Of a DNA stretch of 64,000 bases, positions 1 to 8,000 are shown one piece after another (the first letter of the stretch is position 1; each line of letters begins with the position of its first letter). The notes under the pieces are model-generated. The model was not told the origin of the DNA and searched no databases. It saw only the letters and a program-made list of their open reading frames with translations. A program made the translations under genes and the position numbers. Source of the stretch: a virus; the IMG/VR virus record IMGVR_UViG_3300048088_000314, positions 26,805-90,804 of that record. The stretch is one strand, 5' to 3'.

Positions 1-194
1 AGCCATTGGTAGAAATCCTCGGGACGATGCTTGACGCAGGGGCGTTCGCGGGATTTCCCGGAGGAATCTCACGAGTGAGGCATCCGGTTCTTCTGGACTC
101 GATGATTAAGTATCAGGCGAGCGGTGACATTGAGCTATTCCCCGCAGAGCCTGACATCCTGGCCATCACCCGAACCGTAGCGCGGGGCTCGTGA
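1..194 (+). CDS. C-terminal fragment of an unidentified phage protein (partial)
   Basis: The reading frame is open from the left edge of the window, with no stop upstream, so the gene probably begins outside. A TTG at position 6 is only a formal start. The last 64 residues are visible, include GAFAGFPGGI and end in VARGS, and show no domain I recognise. The TGA stop overlaps the next ATG (TGATG), which implies translational coupling with the following virion-region gene. Confidence 0.55.
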   Translation, partial: PLVEILGTMLDAGAFAGFPGGISRVRHPVLLDSMIKYQASGDIELFPAEPDILAITRTVARGS

Positions 195-418
195 TGGACA
201 CCGCTGTTTGCGCCCTCTTTGCGAAGTCCTGGCCGAGCGAGGAACGGGGAGTTCCGATCACCGTGGACATTCAAGGTGTCGACGGAGTCTGGCGCACCGA
301 GCGGATGGTGGCTCCGGGATTCAGCACCAGCCAAGGCATTCGGTTCAGGATCCGCGACTTGGCCGCGCAGCCTGACCTGGGACTGCCGGGCGTGCGCGTT
401 CACGAAGCGAGGCGATGA
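194..418 (+). CDS. Small hypothetical protein (74 aa)
   Basis: The ATG at 194 overlaps the preceding stop and the TGA overlaps the next ATG, so the gene is coupled on both sides. A GTG at 191 is an alternative start. The product contains VDIQGVDGVWRTER, which looks like a small beta-rich fold. No family recognised. Its place directly before a virion-type Gly-rich protein suggests a head or tail accessory factor, by context only. Confidence 0.6.
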   Translation: MDTAVCALFAKSWPSEERGVPITVDIQGVDGVWRTERMVAPGFSTSQGIRFRIRDLAAQPDLGLPGVRVHEARR

Positions 419-1308
419 TGCCCCTCCTCCCCGGTAAGGAAAATATCTCCCGAAACATCTCCGAGCTCACCCACCACGGGAGCCGCGAAAGGAGTCACCG
501 GCAAATCGTCGCCATCGCGCTCGCAAACGCCGATCGGCATCCGCACAAGGCCGGCGGAGGCGGGATCGGCTTCGCCGGCGGCGGGTTTGCGAAGCCGCCC
601 GCCTTCCACCTGATGCCCCCGGTGCACGCCCTGGCGCCGGTGCCGAAGCCGGAATCGCCAAGCATGGGCACGCCGTCCTGGACGCGCTCGACGATGCGGA
701 TGGACAGCCCAGCCCACATGCGGTTCGCCCGGGGCGGGATCGGCGAGTACGTGGAGTTCGGTGGCCACGAGCACATGGCGGGCGGCGGCGATGATGGCGC
801 GGTTGCCGGGCCGGTGATCCCAGATGAGGCGATGCACAGCGGGCTAATCGGCGGCGTCGGCGGCGGCCGTACCGATCGCACTCCGCTTTCAGTCCCCAGT
901 GGTGCGCATGTTGTGCCGGCTGACGCGGTATCCGGACTTGGCCAGGGGGCAAGTCACAACGGAGCGGCGCTGTGGGCTGCGGCGATCCGTGGTGGCCCCT
1001 GGGGCGTTCCGGTTCCGGCGACACACGGCGGCCATGGCCCGCCCTCGGCGCCGCATGCAGCCGCCCAACAGACCCAGACGATGGCGGAGGGTGGCGAGGC
1101 GCGCACATCGATCCTTGCGGCAAGCGGCGAGGTCGTCGTGGCACCCGAGGATGTCGAAGCTATCGGAGAGAGGGCGATCCGCGATGGCAGAGCAAAACGT
1201 GGCGAGAGTGCTGCGGATGTGGGCCATCGACTGATCGACGAAGCCATTGATCGCGTTCGAAAATTCAACATTTCGTGGCTTCGCGCCGCGCCGCCTCCAA
1301 AAAAATAG
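415..1308 (+). CDS. Gly-rich virion-associated protein with QAVAIAL-like N-terminal motif
   Basis: A 297-residue protein. Residues about 10-35 carry the pattern NISELTHHGS...RQIVAIALANAD, resembling the short motif of DUF6496-type phage proteins. A Gly-rich segment follows (GGGGIGFAGGGF, residues about 47-60). Residues about 145-180 (RTDRTPLSVPSGAHVVPADA) and about 220-245 (ILAASGEVVVAPEDVEAIGE) look like two copies of a 'SGEYVI.P..V' unit seen in podophage structural proteins. The Gly-rich motif recurs in both giant proteins downstream, suggesting a common virion role. Exact function unknown. The ATG overlaps the preceding TGA (ATGA). Confidence 0.6.
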   Translation: MMPLLPGKENISRNISELTHHGSRERSHRQIVAIALANADRHPHKAGGGGIGFAGGGFAKPPAFHLMPPVHALAPVPKPESPSMGTPSWTRSTMRMDSPAHMRFARGGIGEYVEFGGHEHMAGGGDDGAVAGPVIPDEAMHSGLIGGVGGGRTDRTPLSVPSGAHVVPADAVSGLGQGASHNGAALWAAAIRGGPWGVPVPATHGGHGPPSAPHAAAQQTQTMAEGGEARTSILAASGEVVVAPEDVEAIGERAIRDGRAKRGESAADVGHRLIDEAIDRVRKFNISWLRAAPPPKK

Positions 1309-1319
1309 AGACAATTCGC

Positions 1320-2170
1320 GCGACGATCGGGTACGGTCGCCGCCGTCACGGAAAGGCGGTCACGGTTCGGCTCGGTGGGGCGGGCTATGGCACGGTATGC
1401 CTCGGTCCGGCCTGGCGGTCATGGCTGGGTTGTCAGGGGCCTGGCGAGCAGGGGCCGGGTGTGTTCTGGCGGTAGCGGCTAGGACCGGCATGGCCTGTCG
1501 AGGCGTGTCCTGTTGAGGCTTGGCGGTTGGGGCCTGGTCTGGTCTGGAACGATGAGCCGTGGCGAGGCTTGTTAGATCGGTCGTGGAACGGCGAGGTTGG
1601 CCGGCTCCGGATTGGTTAGTCGAGGCGGTAGCGGCAGGGCGCATTGCGGGAAGCCGAGGCTGGGCCGGTCAGGGTACGGCTGGGCGGGGCGTGTTACGGC
1701 CCGGCGGTCGCGGAAAGCCGAGATTGGCAAGGCCGGGCAAGCCGGGGCGGTCATGGCAGGGACGGGGTCGGATCGGTTTGGCTGGGCAACGCGGTCATGG
1801 CAAGGACCGGCCACGTCTGTCTTGGTCGGGCCAGGCATGGTGCGGCGGTCACGGTTAGCCCCGCATTGGCCAGTCCAGGCGGGGCAAGGCGGTCGTGGAG
1901 TGGCCAGGAGCGGCCAGCCCAGACTGGGTAAGGCCCGGCGAGGCGGTCTAGGTCCGGTTAGGCTTGGCTCGGTCGGGCGCGGCTCGGCGGGGCGGTCGGG
2001 GCGAGGCACGGCCCGGCGCGGTTAGGCTTGGCGGTTGCGGCTTGGGTTGGCGTGTTGAGGCGGGGCAACGCTCGGCATGTCGGTCGAGAAAAGGCGCGGC
2101 TAGGCGGGGCGTGGCACGGTATGCCGGTTGCGTCTTGACGTGGTCGCCGCCGCCGCCGTAACCTAATTTC
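1320..2170 (+). repeat. Degenerate pentanucleotide GGCNN array (left copy), non-coding
   Basis: About 850 bp with no convincing gene. GG dinucleotides recur every 5 nt for long runs. For example, nine units stay in phase from 1951 to 1995 (GGTCC GGTTA GGCTT ...). Phase shifts tend to coincide with the heptamer GGCGGTC, which appears roughly ten times here. Period 5 is incompatible with codon periodicity, and the open frames here look compositional. The strand is G-rich and C-poor. Function unknown; a similar array lies at 3,700-4,175. Confidence 0.75.
1991..2031 (+). repeat. Long direct repeat, copy 1
   Basis: A 31-nt stretch (1991-2021) beginning GGCGGTCGGGGCGAGGCACG is identical to 3822-3852. 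After one mismatch a further 9 nt also match. It is the longest match seen between the two GGCNN arrays. Confidence 0.85.
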
Positions 2171-2288
2171 GTTACTCGCGGCGGTCACCGCGTGGACGCA
2201 ACATCAGAGAGCTTCCCGCCTCGGTGTTGCTTTGCAACCCCTGAACCATGCGTCCCGGGCGTGACCGGCCGGGGCGGGGAGACCACTT

Positions 2289-3161
2289 GTGAAATCGAAG
2301 AAAACTGAAGCAGTAGAAGTCGAACTTCTTGAAATCCGGCAAGCGTCGGCTGTGTTCTGTATCGTCGGAGTTTCTCCGTTGATTTACAACGCGGTGAGCC
2401 AGAAGGCCCAGCGCGAATTGTTGATGCCATCGGGCCGAAAGAACGCCGCGGCGCGGGCAAGCTCCCTGAAGCACGACCCGATCACTGAATATCAAAACTC
2501 GATCTACCGCGCCCACGAGGATGATGCGCCGACGCGGATGGTTTTCCCGGCAGTGGCCTTCAAGAAGGCGCTGGCTACTGCTGCCCTGGACATCCCAGGG
2601 GCGACGAAAGCGGCGGTGGGCCGGCTCTCCTGGGTCACCGGCGACAAGACGCCGATCTACGGTGTCCCGCAAATTCTCCTGAGTGTCGTGAGGTCGGCCG
2701 ATATGAACCGGACGCCGGACATTCGAACGCGGGCGATCCTGCCGCGGTGGGCCTGCGCGATCCGGATCAATTTCGTCCAACCCCAGTTGTCGGAGCGCAA
2801 TGTCGTGCATCTGCTCGCGGCGGCCGGGGTCCTGTGCGGGATCGGCGATTTTCGTCAGGAGAAGGGCGCGGGGTCTTACGGTCAGTTCCGCATTGCGGAT
2901 GGGCCTGACGATCCCGAGTTCGTCGAGATCGTCCAGAGCGGCGGTCGCGAGGCGCAGGATGCGGCGCTCGCAAACCCCGAGACCTACGACAACGAGACGG
3001 CGTCACTGTACGCCTGGGTCACCGAGGAGATCGCCAAGCGCCGCGAGGCTGGCGTGGAGGCGTCGCGCCACGCTCCGGAAGGCGAGGACGACGTCCCCCA
3101 GGTCGGGACGTTGCTGAAGCCGCGTCGCGGGCGCAAGGCCAACGGCGAGGCGCACGCCTAA
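2289..3161 (+). CDS. Conserved phage protein of unknown function with glycine-rich loop
   Basis: A 290-residue protein with a GTG start at 2289 and GGGGAG 8 nt upstream. Residues about 25-45 read VGVSPLIYNAVSQKA, followed by MVFPAVAFKKAL. Near residues 190-205 is a Gly-rich stretch GIGDFRQEKGAGSYGQF. I recognise this arrangement (SPLI, then PA.AFK.A, then G.G.FR......G.F) as a widespread phage family that usually sits next to the protein encoded just downstream. The Gly-rich segment is reminiscent of loops in RAMP-fold proteins, but that is speculation. The C-terminus is basic and low-complexity (KPRRGRKANG). The two-gene unit is isolated between GGCNN arrays. Confidence 0.7.
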   Translation: MKSKKTEAVEVELLEIRQASAVFCIVGVSPLIYNAVSQKAQRELLMPSGRKNAAARASSLKHDPITEYQNSIYRAHEDDAPTRMVFPAVAFKKALATAALDIPGATKAAVGRLSWVTGDKTPIYGVPQILLSVVRSADMNRTPDIRTRAILPRWACAIRINFVQPQLSERNVVHLLAAAGVLCGIGDFRQEKGAGSYGQFRIADGPDDPEFVEIVQSGGREAQDAALANPETYDNETASLYAWVTEEIAKRREAGVEASRHAPEGEDDVPQVGTLLKPRRGRKANGEAHA

Positions 3162-3171
3162 CGCAACAGGG

Positions 3172-3200
3172 AAGGGGCGCGGCTGCGGTCGCGCTCCCTT
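3172..3200 (+). terminator. Intercistronic hairpin
   Basis: AAGGGGCGCG (3172-3181) pairs with CGCGCTCCCTT (3190-3200) across an 8-nt loop, with one bulged T, followed by TCTGAC. It lies between the two genes of the module, just before the AGGAGG of the second. It could be a weak terminator or a transcript-processing structure. Confidence 0.4.
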
Positions 3201-3218
3201 TCTGACAAGGAGGAACAG

Positions 3219-3692
3219 ATGTTCATCAGCGACGAAGTCAAAAATTCGGTTTTGGCCCTGGCCGATCGCAACGGTGGCATTGTCCAGCCCGAGCAACTGG
3301 TCGAGGCAGCGGCCGATCCGAGCCATCCTGCGAATGGCTGCTTCGAATGGGACGATGCGAAAGCCGCTGCTCGCGACCGGCTCACGACCGCGCGCATCAT
3401 TATCCGGAGCATTCGGCTGGTGGTCGACGTGGTCGAATTGACGGGACCGAGGCGGGTGCCGGCGTTCGCGGTCAATCAGAGCGGCAGCGGATATGCCACG
3501 TTGGATTCCCTCCGCAGCGATCCCGATGCGGCGCGGGCGGCGGCCGTTTACGAGTTCCAGCGCGCGGCGGCGGCACTGCGTCGAGCTCGGCAGATCGGGG
3601 TGGAACTGGGTCTGGGGCCGGCAGTCGACGCCACGGTGGCGCGGCTGGTCGGCGATGTCGAATCAGCGACGCAGGTTTACGCTGCGCGCTGA
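3219..3692 (+). CDS. Conserved phage protein, partner of the upstream gene
   Basis: A 157-residue protein starting at ATG 3219 behind a perfect AGGAGG. The N-terminal half reads as LVEAAADPSHPANGCFEWDD...AAARDRL, a signature I know from phage genomes where it follows the SPLI/AFK protein. The second half is helical, Ala/Arg-rich (AAALRRARQIGVELG). No enzymatic motif. Function unknown; the conserved pairing suggests joint action. Confidence 0.7.
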   Translation: MFISDEVKNSVLALADRNGGIVQPEQLVEAAADPSHPANGCFEWDDAKAAARDRLTTARIIIRSIRLVVDVVELTGPRRVPAFAVNQSGSGYATLDSLRSDPDAARAAAVYEFQRAAAALRRARQIGVELGLGPAVDATVARLVGDVESATQVYAAR

Positions 3693-3699
3693 CGTCAAG

Positions 3700-4175
3700 G
3701 AATGGAACGGCGGTTCGGGCTAGGATCGTCTAGGACAGGTCTGGTCAGATTCGGCTTGGCGGTCGCGGATGGACAGGGTAAGGCCAGCCTTGGCTCGATG
3801 TGTCACGGTAGGGCGGGGTAAGGCGGTCGGGGCGAGGCACGGCCCGGCGCGGGTAGGCTTGGCCGGGCGGTCGGGGCGGGGTCTGGGCAGGTGTGGCTAG
3901 GCTTGGCGGTCGAGGCGGTGCGTGGAGTGGCTGGGCGCGTAAGGCAACCTCCGGCGGTCGAGGCTTGGATGCCGTGGCGTGGTGAGCTCGGGCGGTCGAG
4001 GAATGGCCGGGGGTGGCATGGCGTGGTGAGGTTGGGCGGTCCGGGCTAGGCGGTCAAGGCTAGGTGCGGCCCGGTGAGCATGGGCGTGGCCGGGCGGTCA
4101 TGGCTGGGTGCGGCCGGGCAACACATGGTGGGGCGGGGCCGGACAAGGCATGGCGGTCGCGGATTGGCCGTCATG
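3700..4175 (+). repeat. Degenerate pentanucleotide GGCNN array (right copy), non-coding
   Basis: About 475 bp of the same composition as the left array: runs such as GGTGT GGCTA GGCTT GGCGG, punctuated about ten times by GGCGGTC followed by NNGG. No plausible protein gene. With the left array it brackets the two-gene unit 2289-3692. Confidence 0.75.
3822..3862 (+). repeat. Long direct repeat, copy 2
   Basis: Identical over 31 nt (3822-3852) to 1991-2021, then one mismatch and 9 more matching nt. Direct orientation. Confidence 0.85.
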
Positions 4176-4178
4176 CTT

Positions 4179-4193
4179 TCTCCCACGTGGAGA
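4179..4193 (+). promoter_or_regulatory. Short hairpin carrying the Shine-Dalgarno of the acetyltransferase gene
   Basis: TCTCC (4179-4183), loop CACGT, GGAGA (4189-4193). The right arm lies in the purine tract GGAGAGGGACGG upstream of GTG 4208. Same design, TCTCC-CRCGT-GGAGA, as the inner hairpin at 29,112-29,128. May modulate initiation (inference). Confidence 0.35.
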
Positions 4194-4207
4194 GGGACGG
4201 TAATGTT

Positions 4208-4786
4208 GTGACGGAGATGCCAAAAACCGTGCGTCTGGCGGAGCCTCCGGACGAGGCGCAGTTGTTCTCCCTGCTGATCGACATGCACCGCTACAACGGC
4301 GGCGGCTGGGGCATTCCCTACAATCTTGCGCTTGTGCGCGACCATGTCGAGGCGGGGACGCGCCGGATCATGCGAACGGACGCGCAGGGGATACAGCGGC
4401 CCGATACGCGATTCCGGAGCAATCCCAACAATGAGGCGGTCGCATCGATCGGGGTGATCGGTCCCCTGGGTGGCCATCTCGAAGCGTCGATCGGCCTCTT
4501 CGTCGAGCCTGTCGCTTGGTTCAGCGACGTGCCGGGCTTCTCCGAAAAATGGCTTTTCGTGCGTCCGGAGGCGCGCGATCGGCGTCATCTCGAGGACGAT
4601 CTCTTCCATTTTGCCCGGTGGGCCAGATCGTTCATGGACGCGGGCGCCCAGCCGTTTCCCTTTCGGTTGTTGACTGGGTTTGTTTACGATGGGGCTGATC
4701 CGCGGCGCCGTGCGGCGATGGACCGGCTGTGGACTCGGAAGAGCGGGGGGCGTCGGATTGGCTCTCTTTTTATGACCGACCGATGA
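4208..4786 (+). CDS. GNAT-family N-acetyltransferase-like phage protein
   Basis: About 192 residues; GTG 4208 preferred because GGGACGG lies 7-8 nt upstream (ATG 4217 has no spaced ribosome site). The layout fits phage GNATs: N-terminal VRLAEPPDEAQLFSLLIDMH, a central strand ASIGVIGPLGGHLEASIGL, then the acetyl-CoA region EKWLFVRPEARDRRHLEDDL followed by LFHFARWA. The C-terminal RIGSLF is also typical. Predicted to transfer an acetyl group from acetyl-CoA; target unknown. The stop overlaps the next start (ATGA). Confidence 0.7.
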   Translation: MTEMPKTVRLAEPPDEAQLFSLLIDMHRYNGGGWGIPYNLALVRDHVEAGTRRIMRTDAQGIQRPDTRFRSNPNNEAVASIGVIGPLGGHLEASIGLFVEPVAWFSDVPGFSEKWLFVRPEARDRRHLEDDLFHFARWARSFMDAGAQPFPFRLLTGFVYDGADPRRRAAMDRLWTRKSGGRRIGSLFMTDR

Positions 4787-4983
4787 AGCTGGCAGACGCG
4801 CTCTTTGAAGCATCGCGCGATCCTCAGAATCTCAGAGCGCGCAGGCCGACGTGGAACGACGAGAGCGCGTGCGTCCTCTACAAGGGACACCCGCTTCTGA
4901 TGATCGGCGGTCGACCGTCGCCCAATTGCGAATTGCGGAACGATGATTGGGCTGCCGACGATTGGGAGATAGTCCCGGCCTAA
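4783..4983 (+). CDS. Small protein resembling DUF2829/Tad2
   Basis: 66 residues; ATG overlaps the acetyltransferase stop. The pattern is MKLADALFEA...RARRPTWN near the N-terminus and DDWAADDWEIV at the C-terminus. This matches the DUF2829 outline (AL..L..G....R..W ... LA.DWE). Tad2, an anti-Thoeris protein that sequesters a signalling nucleotide, belongs to DUF2829. The central region is shorter than usual and the assignment rests on two end motifs, so it is tentative. Confidence 0.4.
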   Translation: MKLADALFEASRDPQNLRARRPTWNDESACVLYKGHPLLMIGGRPSPNCELRNDDWAADDWEIVPA

Positions 4984-5063
4984 CGGGGCTCGGAAAGGCC
5001 GGCTGACAGGGAGGCCATCTCCAGGTATTCTACACGCGCGATCTGTTCAAAGGCGGGCGCGCG

Positions 5064-8000
5064 ATGAGCTCCCAAGGCGCAACAACCACGACGTCGAGCG
5101 CACCGCCTCCGCAGGTGATGCAGAACTACACCCAGTTGACGGGTGCTGCCACCGGGGTCGCGCAACAGCCGCTCAATCTTTACACGGCGCCCGTCGTTGC
5201 GGGCTTTACACCGCAGCAGCAGCAGGCGTTCCAGGATGTTCAGAACGCCTCGGGTATCCAGACGCCCTACATCAACGCTGCGGCGCAGGAGTACGCGACC
5301 GCGACGACGCCGCTGTGGCCGACGCTGCCGACCTTCGGGACCGGGTCGGTCAACACGTACCTGAACCCGTACACGACCGACGTCACCAACCAGCTTACGA
5401 ACCTCTACGACCAGCAGAATGCCCAGGCTGCGGCGCAGCTTGCCGGGCAGTCGACGACGGCGGGCGCTTACGGTGGCGACCGCGAGGCGGTGGCGCAGGG
5501 GATTCAAACCCAGCAAGAGCAGATGGCGCAGGCGCCGACGCTCGCGCAGGTCCAGCAGCAGGGCTACCAGCAGGCGGTCAATGAGTTCAACAACCAGCAG
5601 GCGACGCAGCTTGCCGCCGAGCAGGCCAATTCATGGCTGGCGTCGCAAGCGGGCTTTGGCCTGGCGGGGCTGGGCTCTCAGGCCCAGAGCGCCGCGCTGC
5701 AGGGTGCCAGTGCCGAGATGCAGGCAGGGGCGGCTCAGCAGGCTCTGGCCCAGCAGCAGTTGAATGTCCCCTACCAGCAGTACCAGCAAACCCAGGCCTA
5801 CCCATACCAGCAGCTTTCGTTCCTGACGCCGATCGTCGAGGGGACGGGATCGCTATCGGGCGGCACGGGGAGCACGACGCAGCCGCCGCCGAGCATGCTG
5901 GGGCAGGTAGCCGGCGCCGCGACCGCTGGGGCCGGCCTTATCAACGCCTTCCCCTCCTCGCCGTCCTATCCTCCGGTGGACTATGCCACCAATCCGACTG
6001 GCGGATTTGCCCGCGGTGGCCGCCTCGGCTTTGCCGATGGCGGCGGGATCGGTAGTGGCGGGCTCAATCTTCCGGGCAGCCCTAGCGGGGGGATCGGCAC
6101 CCTCAACTTCCCGGACCTCAGCATCTCGTTCATCCCCCCTCCCCCGACGTCAGCGGGCGGCAAGTCGATGTTCAACCCAACGCAGCCCGATGTCACGACC
6201 ACCACGAGCGGCGGCGGGGGCGGGATTCTCGGTGCCGTTGGGCCGCTGCTCACCATCGCGAAATTCGTCGTTCCCCTCATCGGTGCGAAGGACGGGGGAG
6301 CTATGCGCGAGCATCGTGCGGCCGGCGGAACGGGTGGGATTGGCGACTATACGTCCCTGGCGACGCCAGCGCTCCCCGTGCCGACGCTTGAGCTTCCCTG
6401 GCTGAAGATGATGCAGCATCAGCAAGGTTCCCACATGGGGGCGGGCCCACCGAAGGCTCCCACGCCGGGAGCGGCACCCGACCCGATGAAGGGGGTCCAG
6501 GATCTCGGCGGCGCGGTCGGCAGTCTCGGAAAGCTGTTCAATAGCGACAGCACCGGCGGAGATTATGGTGGCGGGGGCGACAGCACTACCACGGGGAAGT
6601 CAGGCGGTGGCGCGATCGGTCGGGCCCATTACCAGACAGGGGGGCCGGGGCCGACCAGCGTTCCGACCTCGGTGATGGCGCAGTTCGGCGGAGCGCCGCC
6701 GAACGTCCAGAGCCAGTTGCAGCAGCTTCTCCAGTTGCCTCTGGCGCAGTTGCAGGAAATGGCGGTGCAGTATCCGCCGACGACCTCTCAGGGCCAGATG
6801 ATCGCCCAGGCTATCGCGCAGAAGCAGGCGACGCCGGGATCCGGGACGGCGCCCCAGACACCCGCGCCGCAGCAGCCGTTTGTTGGCCTTGGTGGTTCGG
6901 GTGGATCGACTGGGGGCACGGCATCTCTGGCGACCTCGCCGGAGAGCTATGGCGGGACTTCGCATTTGGCCAGCGGTGGGCAAGCCGAAGCGGCCGACAC
7001 CCGCGGTTACGTGACGCCCGAGGAGCTCGATCCGCGGCCGGTGGTCGATCACTCCGGAAGCACGGTCAAGGTCAATTACCCCTCGGAAGGGAAGTCGCTC
7101 GATTTGGGATTGCCACCGATCAGGCCAGAGCGCCGCGCTGCGGGGGGATCCGCCGGCGCGGCCATGCCGGTGGTGCCGCATGTCAGCCTTTCTGGTGGCG
7201 AATGGGCTCCCGTGCCGACGTCTGATGCGTCGGCGCCAGCACATTTGCCGATCACTGGGCCAGCGAACAATGCACCGCTCGGGGGGACGCAACAAGCAGG
7301 GGAGAACAACACGTCTCCGGCCGCGTTTTTTACGAGCAGCATGCCGACCGCTAACGGTGTTGCCATCCCGCAATTGTCGAATCAGATGTTCGGGCCGGTC
7401 CAGGGTGTTACGCCGGGATCAGGCCTGCCGGGCTGGTACGCGCCGCTACCGCAGCAGACCGTGTTTGGCACGGGCCCTGGCGGCTCGACCATCTTCCCGA
7501 CGTCAACCGCCTTCACCCCGGCCATGGCGCCGATCACGTCAGTCTATGGTGGTTCCGTCCCGACCTGGGCAGGTGGTTCGAGCGCTCCTGCGCCGGCGAC
7601 TGGCGGGACGATGACCCAGGATCAGATCGACCAGATGAATGCCGCCACCACTGCGGCGAACTACGCGCAGGCGGCATCCGGCTACAAGCGCGGCGGTCGT
7701 TTTGGGGAGGGCGGCGGCATCGGCGGCTCACGCCCTTTCCGCGGACATTTCGATGAGGGCGGCGATCTAAATCCTGGCGATGAACTGCCAATCCCGAGCG
7801 CGCCCGTCGACGCCGGCTATGTAGATGCCGGGGTTGCCGGCTCGGGTGCCGGGCCTGGCACTCTGGATCTTCTGCAAGAGCGCGAGGCGGAGGATCGGGT
7901 GAGGGCGGACCGTGCCCTGGCGAAGATTACCGCGTCGGCAGAAGGTAAGGGCGGCATCGGCAAGAGTGTTACGGGGCATCCGATGCTGATGCGAGAGCCA

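Noticed and set aside
1572-2025. Open frames on both strands inside the left GGCNN array
   Set aside because: They follow the pentameric repeat, are biased to Gly/Arg/Pro and have no family features or coupling; long frames are expected in such stop-poor sequence.
2900-2915. CTGACGA on the plus strand as a possible hammerhead core
   Set aside because: No GAAA and no stem I hairpin abutting the motif; it lies in coding sequence. The same applies to CTGACGA near 17,930 and CTGATGA near 10,093 and 38,010.
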